A DNA stretch of 64,000 nucleotides, taken from NCBI GenBank assembly GCA_034521755.1, contig JAXHMB010000001.1, forward strand, positions 496,001-560,000. The letters run 5' to 3'. Source of the DNA: JAXHMB01 sp034521755. GTDB taxonomy: Bacteria; Bacteroidota; Rhodothermia; Balneolales; Balneolaceae. The stretch's first letter is position 1. Each line of letters opens with the position of its first letter. This document shows positions 46,884 through 54,109 of this stretch, piece after piece. Below the pieces are notes generated by a model. That model saw only the letters and a list, made by a program, of their open reading frames with translations. It ran no database searches and was not told where the DNA came from. A program made the position numbers and the translations under genes.

Positions 46884-48035
46884 TTAGAATGGATAAACTC
46901 TAACTTCGGCTTCTTTTGTGACAACAAAAATCCGTTTTCCAGAAAAATCGATATCAAAAATAGATGGTAAATTTACATCTTTTGATTTTACCTTATATCT
47001 ACGAATAAGCTTCCCGTTTGAGTCAAATTCATGTATCCACAACCTATTGGGAAAGTTCGTAAAATAATACTTTCCCAATGCCAGATATAAATGGCCATTC
47101 AAATCACTTATTCCTGATATATACTTTCTGAGCCCAATTCTGGTAGGGCGGCCTTTCTTCAATGATTTTTCAGAATATTTATAGAAATAATCAGTTAGTG
47201 AATCCAATTCCAATGATTCAGAAATATCGGTTTCCCATAACTTTTTTCCAGCGGTATTATACTTGGCAATCCTGGGAAAAGCGCTATAAATGAGAAAAAT
47301 TTCATCCTCATTCGCCCGGTCTATAACCGGAAAGGTATAGGAGCGGTAATATGCCGGTACTTCACGTTTTTCAATTGAGGCTTGGTACCTGTCAAAATCC
47401 AAAGCAAATGAACTCCCTTCGGGGATTTCACCAATGTCCGCTTGCTTCCTCCCCTGCCAGTCATACAAGCTATAAAGTGCGTTAAAATGATCATTGGGAT
47501 GAAAATTCGACTGAAGAACATTCCCCTGTGCGGTCATAGCCGGTTTATTATTAATATTTTTTGCCCGAGGTTCTAACGGTAGTGGAGCCGGCGGTGGCAA
47601 TGTCTGAGGCTTGTCTTTACCATAATTCAGAGAACCAACCAATTCGCCGTTAAGAGCAAACTTGGTAATACGGAACTGAACCCCATCAACTACATAAAGG
47701 AAATTATTTACAAGAAAAATATTATCTACTCTTAAAAATTCCCCCCGCCGCGTCCTCTCCGTCCGTATTCTTTTACAGACACTACCATTATTATCCAGTT
47801 CCAACACCTTCTTTTTTTTGGCATCATATATAAAAAGATTTGAACTATTTTTATCATATCTCAGAATTTGAGGGTTTGATAAAATATTTTCTTCATATGA
47901 TACAAGGGTTTGATATTCATCTAGCACTATCACTTTACCATTTGAGGATGAATTTGCTTTCTTTTGGCAGCCAGAGAATTGAAAAACAGCAAATAAAACA
48001 ACAAAACAAGTATAATAAGCAGTATGATTAACCAT
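46884..48035 (-). CDS. 6-bladed beta-propeller-like lipoprotein 7, intact
   Basis: 383 residues, lipobox AVFQFSGC. It is more divergent than the others: the usual GxGPGEF is replaced by ERTRRGEFLRVDNIF, and a Pro-rich loop (TLPPPAPLPLEP) is inserted near residue 150. Blade-like segments remain (NFLYVVDGVQFRITKFALNG, EIFLIYSAFPRIAKYNTAGK, HLYLALGKYYFTNFPNRLW, RIFVVTKEAEVRVYPF). It lies after GG peptide C and its terminator, in the position of the partner propeller. Confidence 0.8.
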   Translation of the reverse strand: MVNHTAYYTCFVVLFAVFQFSGCQKKANSSSNGKVIVLDEYQTLVSYEENILSNPQILRYDKNSSNLFIYDAKKKKVLELDNNGSVCKRIRTERTRRGEFLRVDNIFLVNNFLYVVDGVQFRITKFALNGELVGSLNYGKDKPQTLPPPAPLPLEPRAKNINNKPAMTAQGNVLQSNFHPNDHFNALYSLYDWQGRKQADIGEIPEGSSFALDFDRYQASIEKREVPAYYRSYTFPVIDRANEDEIFLIYSAFPRIAKYNTAGKKLWETDISESLELDSLTDYFYKYSEKSLKKGRPTRIGLRKYISGISDLNGHLYLALGKYYFTNFPNRLWIHEFDSNGKLIRRYKVKSKDVNLPSIFDIDFSGKRIFVVTKEAEVRVYPF

Positions 48036-48084
48036 AATAACACAGGCCTATTTTAAAATCGATTGTAAAGAGTTTATCAATCAT

Positions 48085-48125
48085 CAAAAATATGCCATTA
48101 GCCGATTATCTCTCGGCTAATGGCA
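48085..48125 (-). terminator. Terminator/attenuator between GG peptide C and propeller 7
   Basis: Minus strand TGCCATTAGCCGA-gagataa-TCGGCTAATGGCA is a perfect 13 bp stem followed by TATTTTTG, 8 bp after the peptide stop. It is the strongest hairpin of the series. Confidence 0.88.
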
Positions 48126-48132
48126 GTTAAAT

Positions 48133-48333
48133 TTAAAGTACATCGGCAACTAAACAGGGTACTTTTACCGCACCACCCACACAAGATCCAGATGGTCCTT
48201 CAACTGCACCGCTACAATTGCTGTAGTCACCCTCAACAACATCATCTGCCCAACAGCATACGTTACATTCTTCTCCAGTCCCGGCCATTATATTTTTCAT
48301 TTCATCTCGTGAAAGTGTTTTTGCAAAGTTCAT
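48133..48333 (-). CDS. Double-glycine-type leader cysteine-rich peptide C
   Basis: 66 residues in one frame. Leader MNFAKTLSRDEMKNIMAG, with AG instead of GG at the cleavage site, which C39 peptidases accept as G-A/G-S/A-G variants in other systems. The core of 48 residues (TGEECNVCCWADDVVEGDYS, then NCSGAV, GSCVGGA, VPCLVADVL) has six cysteines and is acidic, unlike peptide A. It follows the conserved promoter and is followed by a perfect terminator hairpin and a propeller gene. Confidence 0.82.
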   Translation of the reverse strand: MNFAKTLSRDEMKNIMAGTGEECNVCCWADDVVEGDYSNCSGAVEGPSGSCVGGAVKVPCLVADVL

Positions 48334-48478
48334 ATTAATTCTCCTATTGGTTTAATATATAAACTTGTTTTCTCATAGGCACAAGTTTTTAGCCTCCTGC
48401 TTTTATTAAGCACGAGGGTTATATAGCAAATGGAAAGGCAAGATATTTGACTTTTGCCCTGAAAAATGTCCCTGAATT
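48334..48478 (-). promoter_or_regulatory. Conserved GG-peptide promoter/leader, copy 3
   Basis: TTCAGGGACATTTTTCAGGGCAA, TGCTTaataaAAGCA, ACTTGTGCC...AACAAGTT and TATATTAAACC in the same order and spacing as the other copies. Confidence 0.65.
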
Positions 48479-48492
48479 TTATTTTTTTTAAA

Positions 48493-49715
48493 TTAATTTA
48501 TTTCAAACCGATACCTGACTATTTGCTCCAGCTCAGTCTCCTCCTCGGTTTCACGGGTATATATATAGCCGTTTTTGATTACCTCTATCGGTTTGCTTCG
48601 CGGCCAATTAAACTTTGCAATTAATTTTCCTGTGTTACTCAATACCCACCATTCAAATACTTCATCCTCATTGACGATAGTTGATACCCAAAGCCTATTT
48701 TTATCATCCGGTACCACTGTGTATATAACTGGCCAAGTTTCTGGTAGTTCTGCATGTTCGAGTAATTCTCTATTCCAATCATCTTTAGCAGTAATAGAAA
48801 GTATTTCCTCTCTTACTAAAGGCTTTCTCTGAAGTGGATAGTAAATTGCTCTTCTAAACTTTCCCTTCGAGTCATAAACTCTTATTAAAAAATCATTTGG
48901 ACCATGTTGTGTAGATATAATTCTCATCAGATATAGTTACAATAGATCTACCAGTAAGGGGAAGGGTCGAATATTGCTCAAATATCGACCATTAACTTTC
49001 GCAACTAAATCAACATGGGGCCTACTTGTCTCAAAAATCTTATTAGAAGTAATTTTACTGTCTTCATTCATGAAAAAATACTTATGTGGTCGGTCTTTTT
49101 CTAAGTTATAAGTTGGGCTCTCAACTCGATGGTCAGGTAAACGCTCCACAAATTCTGCCAAATATGTACCATCGCTCCTCAATAATAGAAGTGATCTACC
49201 CCATCCGCGTATTTCTTCATACTTTTCTTGATTAACAGGCGGCCTCACATTTTCTGCCCTAATAATTTGTAGTGAGTCCGTTGAATATACTGTTGTTCTA
49301 TATTGCAGAAAGTCAAAAACGTACAACTTATTAGAAATCATCTCGGTATCTGTAATACCAGAATACTCCCCAGGACCAGATCCTCTACCTCCCATGCTTT
49401 TTATATAAGTACCTCCCGAGCCAAATACATGAATCTTCTTTGCACTATTATCTGCAATAAAGACTTTACCTGAATCATCAATTTCAATACCCGCAAGCCA
49501 ACTATAAAAAGTTACAGTTTCATCATACCAATTCAGGGAAAATTTTTTTGGAGCTTTAAATACAACATCGCGTTTTAGCTTGATAGAATCACTTGGTTCA
49601 ATATTTTCCGAATAAACAATAAGGTTATCAATGTATCGGATGTGCTCAGGTAGTTGTTCTCCTTTCTGAGTACATCCAATAAAAAAAGTAATATTACTAG
49701 TAATCTATATTTCAT
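48493..49715 (-). CDS. 6-bladed beta-propeller lipoprotein 8, several frameshifts
   Basis: ATG 49715 starts MKYRLLVILLF; a shift at a run of seven T near 49681-49687 gives FIGCTQKGEQLPEHIRYIDN with a lipobox cysteine. The frame continues through WLAGIEIDDSGKVFIADNSA and GGRGSGPGEYSGITD to about 48960. Two further shifts near 48900-48960 give PLTGRSIVTISDENYIYTTW and NDFLIRVYDSKGKFRRAIYY, ending FEWWVLSNTGKLIAKFNWPR and IVRYRFEIN at 48493. All conserved motifs survive. It is the partner propeller of GG peptide D. Confidence 0.76.
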
Positions 49716-49727
49716 GTGATTCACTAT

Positions 49728-49763
49728 TAAAAACAAGCTTTGAGGACAACTCCCCAAAGCTTG
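49728..49763 (-). terminator. Terminator between GG peptide D and propeller 8
   Basis: Minus strand CAAGCTTTGGGGA-gttg-TCCTCAAAGCTTG with one mismatch, followed by TTTTTAAT, a standard factor-independent terminator. Confidence 0.88.
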
Positions 49764-49786
49764 AAAATTAAATTTAACGGAAATTA

Positions 49787-49966
49787 TTACTGTTTATCAG
49801 GATAGCATTGACCGCAATCCCCCCAAGAACAACCCGCAGGAGGAGTTGAACCATCAAAGCTTTTACAGTAGCAGCCACTAGGCAACAAATGCAATTGGTA
49901 ATAAGACTACTACCTGCTACAACATTTTTCATTTCATATTCTGCTTAATGTTTTTGCAAAGTTCAT
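49787..49966 (-). CDS. Double-glycine-type leader cysteine-rich peptide D, two frameshifts
   Basis: ATG 49966 reads MNFAKTLSR, then after one indel EMKNVVAG SSLITNCICC, and after a second near 49867 LPSGCYCKSFDGSTPPAGCS and WGDCGQCYPDKQ with TAA at 49787. The joined core of about 43 residues has eight cysteines. The MNFAKTLSR/EMKxxxAG leader, the upstream promoter and the terminator downstream all agree with peptides A-C, so this is a real precursor gene, either broken or misread. Confidence 0.65.
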
Positions 49967-50036
49967 AACATTCACCGTTTGGTTTAATTATATATAAACT
50001 TGTTTTCTAATAGGCACAAATTTTTAGCCTTCTTGC
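49967..50036 (-). promoter_or_regulatory. Conserved GG-peptide promoter/leader, copy 4 (short)
   Basis: CTTGCTT-AAGCAAG, GGCTAAAAATTTGTGCC...AACAAGTTTATATATAATTAAACC before ATG 49966. The TTCAGG part is missing because the VKOR gene ends here. The hairpin arm has changed on both sides compared with the other copies (CTTGC/GCAAG), keeping the pairing. Confidence 0.6.
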
Positions 50037-50037
50037 T

Positions 50038-51662
50038 TTAAGCAAGTTTTTTGCCATATGATTCAGTTGTTTCTTGCTCTTTAAATAGATCTGTTAGCCC
50101 CGGCATCATGGGCACAAGATCACTTATTCTGTAACTTCGAGGCATTTTATACCCATTAACAAAAAAAGTGGTGCTTTCAATTTCATTTTCTTGTACCCAC
50201 CGGTAGTGGCGGTCTTCAATAAGTCTACTCCATTGTTCTTAATATCGAGTGCTCCGTTTGCAGGATACATCTGGACAAAGGTTTCCGGATTCATTTGGGC
50301 ATACCAGTCACCAATAAATGTTTTGGTGTGGGTCAATTCGTTCGGTTGCCCGTCAATATGCTGTTGCCAGTAACGAATGAGGTAACTACTGGCCGACAAG
50401 TCGGCAATAGCTTTGTTCATACCCGGCGTAAATCGTATAGCAAACTCCACTTTTTTGGGATATGCCACAGTTAGTTGGGTCATAGCCTCAAAAGCAATAC
50501 GGCAGGGATTGCAGTGCAGGTTGGCTACCATTAGTATCTGCACCGGGGCGGCAGGATTTCCGATGGTTATTTCCGGTTCAAAAGGTTTTATATCCAAATA
50601 TTCTTGCTGCAACAGAAGATGGGTAAACACTTCCGGGTCATACTTCACCCGCTTGGCGACCGTTTCCGCCCGGGTGGAGGCGTTGGCTGTTTTCAATCTT
50701 TCTTTAAGTAATATGATAGAGGAAGCCAAAGCCACAAAAAGCAAAAGCGCAATGGCAGTGGGCACAAAAGAAATATCCGCCGATCTAAACAGCCCCTTTG
50801 CGTGCATCACCGTAAAAATTATAATTTGTGCTCCCAAGGTAGCATCTATGATTACACACAGCCGGCACCACGTGTTGGTAACAAACTGCTGGTAATACAG
50901 CGAATAGCCAATGACAGGGATAGTAAGCATCGATGCTCCGGCCAATATGGCTAAAAAAGAAGCAGCGTCGGCAAATAGTGGTATAAACAACCCCACCATA
51001 ATGAGTTGCCAGCCAAAGTAGCTTGTGGCGGCATCAGAAAAGGTAAAGACACCAAACAAGGTAGCTTCTTCTGCATTCAGAATGCGGTCGCAGTTGGTGC
51101 GTTTACCGGCATTGCAAAAGCTTTCTACCGGCTTATAGGTGATGCCCAGGTCTTTAGCCAGCAGCAAATAGCCTATAGTAACTCCACCTAATGAGGTGAG
51201 CAAAAGCAGTGCCGTTAATCCCAATCCACCATCCTGTAGTAAGGGTATCAATATTAGTCCCACAAGGGCAATCAACAAAGCAACGGATAACTTCCGGTCT
51301 CTTTTCTCTCGTACAAGCTGCTTGTTATGTTCTTTATCAGTAATTGCATCGGTAGGTTCCAACTTGATAACCACGCCTTTCCAGTGTTCCAGGACGTTAT
51401 GATCGTCTAAATCCTGTTGATCTTTGATGAACACCAGCTCCGCACCGTGTCGGTCCAATTGCAGCATATAAGGAAAGGTAACGTCTTTCAAATGTTCTGC
51501 TTCAATCCGTCCTATTTCATGGTTGATTCCCAGCCGTTCTAATGTATCAGCAATAGATAATAAAGACGGATAATCAGGATGAGACAGAACACATTTTTCA
51601 AAATATTTCTTTGAGACAGTAATACCCAGGTGTTTTAAATACTTCCATACAATATGTTCCAT
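50038..51662 (-). CDS. C39-like/VKOR/thioredoxin fusion protein, one frameshift
   Basis: About 540 residues. N-terminal 110: a C39-like domain without a catalytic cysteine (SHPDYPSLLSIADTLERLGI). Then five or so membrane helices with vitamin-K-epoxide-reductase cysteines (ESFCNAGKRTNCDRIL and the CRLC pair in WCRLCVI). Last 170: a thioredoxin domain with NLHCNPCRIAFEAM. A shift at a T6 run near 50165-50171 replaces the apparent end at 50124 with STTFFVNGYKMPRSYRISDL and the true stop at 50038. It would generate disulfides in exported peptides at the inner membrane. It lies between AraC regulator 3 and GG peptide D. Confidence 0.88.
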
Positions 51663-51776
51663 AAAAATGAGTTTTGAGTGCTATTTAAACACATCATACA
51701 ACTCGTTTTCCAATGTTGCCTGATATTTGTCCTGAAAAACATCCTGAATTTTATATAAAAATGCTCACTTAGAGAA

Positions 51777-52262
51777 TTACTGTCTTTTCCCATTTTTAGA
51801 AACTTCTCTTTTCCATGTAGACGGTTTCTTACCCTCTTTTCTTTTAAAAGTTTTGCAAAAAGAGGATAAAGAAGTAAAACCAACTGAATGCGCAATAAAA
51901 GTTATTGATGTATCAACTGTCAAAAGTAATTTTTTACTAACCGTCAAACGATGGTGCAGTATGTATTCTTTGGGATAGTATTTTAGATACTTATAAAATA
52001 CGCTTGAAAAAACCTTCTTATTAATTCTGCATTCTTTTTTCAACCACCCCACGTCTAGATTTTGATCAAAAATATTGGCATGTATACAATTCAGTGCTTC
52101 TAACACCGAAGAAGGATATTGGCCCTTGGAGTCAATTAACTTAAAATTACCCTTAAGCTTTGCTTTTTGAAAAAGTACCGTCTTTTCTTTTACTAAGCTC
52201 TTTTTATAACTAGTTAATATCTCCTGAATTTTATCATGCTCACTTTTCATAACACTCCTCAA
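51777..52262 (-). CDS. AraC-type transcriptional regulator 3
   Basis: About 158-161 residues. Same two-HTH layout as regulators 1 and 2 (LDVGWLKKECRINKKVFSSV, then SITFIAHSVGFTSLSSFCKT, ending KPSTWKREV) but clearly diverged in sequence. The N-terminal part is again short. It is intact and heads the module with the VKOR fusion and GG peptides. The promoter carries six TAGAA units. Alternative starts lie at MRSVMKS or MKS; the latter (52250) matches the paralogues in spacing to the promoter. Confidence 0.87.
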   Translation of the reverse strand: MRSVMKSEHDKIQEILTSYKKSLVKEKTVLFQKAKLKGNFKLIDSKGQYPSSVLEALNCIHANIFDQNLDVGWLKKECRINKKVFSSVFYKYLKYYPKEYILHHRLTVSKKLLLTVDTSITFIAHSVGFTSLSSFCKTFKRKEGKKPSTWKREVSKNGKRQ

Positions 52263-52279
52263 TTTCTCTTTGACCTATT

Positions 52280-52337
52280 TATTTTTAGAGCGTTTTTGGC
52301 TATTCAATAGAATAGAATAGAATAGAATAGAATAGAA
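52280..52337 (-). promoter_or_regulatory. Promoter of AraC-type regulator 3 with TAGAA microsatellite (6 units)
   Basis: Minus strand: six TTCTA units (52337-52308), then TTG at 52307-52305, a 17 bp spacer and TAAAAATA at 52287-52280. Same geometry as the other two copies. Confidence 0.7.
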
Positions 52338-52339
52338 TC

Positions 52340-52500
52340 AAGCGCTCAAGATCATTAACAGGAGTCCCATAATCAAGTGTTACAGCATTTCGGTGCTTCC
52401 AGTAATAACACGCAGATTGCCATACGTATTTTTGAGTAGCTAATTCTTGGAAAGGATTCCCAGGACCCAAATAAGCGGTAGGCAAAATAATGTAATCTAC
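52340..52500 (-). pseudogene. Conserved ORF fragment shared by module joints, copy 2
   Basis: Reads LPTAYLGPGNPFQELATQKY and VWQSACYYWKHRNAVTLDYG, then TPVNDLERL, on the minus strand, matching the 33457 fragment. It has a slightly longer conserved part, so it is the better copy for identifying the parent gene. No start or stop fits a complete gene. Confidence 0.45.
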
Positions 52501-52549
52501 GAAACGAGAAAAATCTCGTTTTACATTTTTGGTATCATCTCTTGCTACC

Positions 52550-52605
52550 TACTGCCCCAGTTATAGCTGACGGATATGGAAGGCAAGTTCAGTTCGGACA
52601 CTTGT
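52550..52605 (-). pseudogene. 5' remnant of RND transporter gene, copy 3 (short)
   Basis: CCCCAGTTATAGCTGACGGATATGGAAGG matches codons 40-50 of the RND gene at 30473-30501. Only about 45 bp remain before the sequence changes. Confidence 0.6.
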
Positions 52606-52616
52606 TTTAAAAAAAA

Positions 52617-52841
52617 CTAAAAATTTCTCTTTTCCTTTCTTTTCTTTTCAAACTCCTTAGCTGTGATCATTTCTACTTCTCCGGATTCAACCTCTTTGGC
52701 TCTTCTCTCTACTTCTTCCATCCACCGGGCATCAAGTTCTGGATTTGGTTTATTCAAGGTCTTTAAAATACCATCCACAATTTTGGCCCTTTCCTCAATA
52801 GGCAGATCGCTAATTTCTGCGAGAAGTTCCTCGGTTTTCAT
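52617..52841 (-). CDS. Addiction-module antitoxin-like protein (no toxin found)
   Basis: 74 residues: EELLAEISDLPIEERAKIVD, ILKTLNKPNPELDARWMEEV and ERRAKEVESGEVEMITAKEF match the putative addiction module component family (Unstab_antitox), usually followed by a RelE/ParE toxin. Downstream on this strand lies only the RND remnant, so the toxin gene seems to have been lost at the module joint. An orphan antitoxin can persist to neutralise toxins from related modules. The assignment is from the strongly patterned family sequence. Confidence 0.78.
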   Translation of the reverse strand: MKTEELLAEISDLPIEERAKIVDGILKTLNKPNPELDARWMEEVERRAKEVESGEVEMITAKEFEKKRKEKRNF

Positions 52842-52930
52842 AGGTCTTATTTTAAATTGTAGCTAAGATTAAACGTAATATAGAATAAAAGTATAATAGA
52901 ATATAATTAAATGAGGTTTTGCTCAAAAAC

Positions 52931-54106
52931 TTAATTACCGGATTCCAAGTTGCCTTCCTCCCTTTGCAGTAACTGCATTTTGGGGTCCACTTTTTGCAAA
53001 TGGCTGAGGGCAAAGTGTTTGTCCACGGCCAGGGTATCTCCGGGTTCAATGTCGGGATGATCAATGAGCGTCCATTCACTGTTCTGGAATTTTGGAGTCA
53101 CATAAATCCATTCCACTTCGGCTTTATCGGGGTGGAGTTTAAAGACCAGAGTACGTCCCCCGTCGCGTTCCAGTACCGCCGAGCGGGGAATGCGTATCTT
53201 GCCGGTCAGCTTTTCTACCTGTATGCGCCCTTCTACCGTCATGCCGGGTCGCAGAACGCCTGAATTATTTTGGGCAGTTACAATCACTTCGCCCGTCTTG
53301 GATTCGGAATCGACTACCGGGGATACGGCCGGATACCCTGCCATTTAGCCCAGAACCGTCCGGGCTGTTAGCCGCACATTCATGCCCGCATCAATACGGC
53401 TTATTTCAGATTCCAATACGTCAAAGCGAACCCGAACGGTTCTGTCGCTTATCAAGGTGCCAAGTTCTGTACCGGCGTTTACATAACTGCCCGGCTCTAT
53501 GCGTCTGTCAATAGCCAGCCGGCCCGAATACGGAGCCAGCACGGTAGCATAGGACAGATTCAGCTTTGCCCGGTCCAAAGCGAGTTCTGCCTGGGCAAGC
53601 CCGGTAGTAATGCGCACCATGTCATCACTTTTATCTGTACTGCCGTTGGTGCCCGTCGTATCTTCGTTTTGCCTGCGAAGCCTGCTTTCAATGCGATATT
53701 GGTTCAGCGCTTTTTGGTATTCGTTTTGGGCTTCCTGCAGGGCCAGTTCCCATTCCTCTTCTATGAAACTGAGCAGGGTGTCACCTTTTTGGAACCGGGC
53801 CCCTTCTGTCATATTTGATGTTTCTACAAAACCGCTGATTTTAGGTTTTAGCGATACTTCCCTGTTGGCTTCTACTACTCCCTGGCTCTCTACGTAATAA
53901 TAGATGGGCTGGTCATCAGCTACGGCAAAAATAACTTCCGGACGTACTTCTGCCGATTCTTTATCTTCTTCTGAAATGGGACTTCCTTCCTCGGTTTCAC
54001 TGTTGCATGCACCAAGGATGAATCCAAACAAGGCCAACCAAATGATATAGCTACTTATATTTTGCATGATGAATAGTAAATAAAGATATAATTTATAATT
54101 GATCAA
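52931..54106 (-). CDS. RND periplasmic adaptor (membrane fusion protein) with in-frame stop
   Basis: The likely start is MQNISSYIIWLALFGFILGAC at 54067 (lipobox ILGAC). HlyD-type parts follow: VESQGVVEANREVSLKPKIS, a coiled-coil hairpin (EWELALQEAQNEYQKALNQY), ATVLAPYSGRLAIDRRIEPG and beta-barrel strands. At 53347-53345 a TAA interrupts the frame (VLG stop MAGYPAVSPVVD) with no frame change, so it is a single nonsense change, probably from CAA. It continues TGKIRIPRSAVLERDGGRTL to 52931. It follows the RND gene on the same strand, with which it would form a pump. Confidence 0.83.
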
Positions 54107-54109
54107 TAA

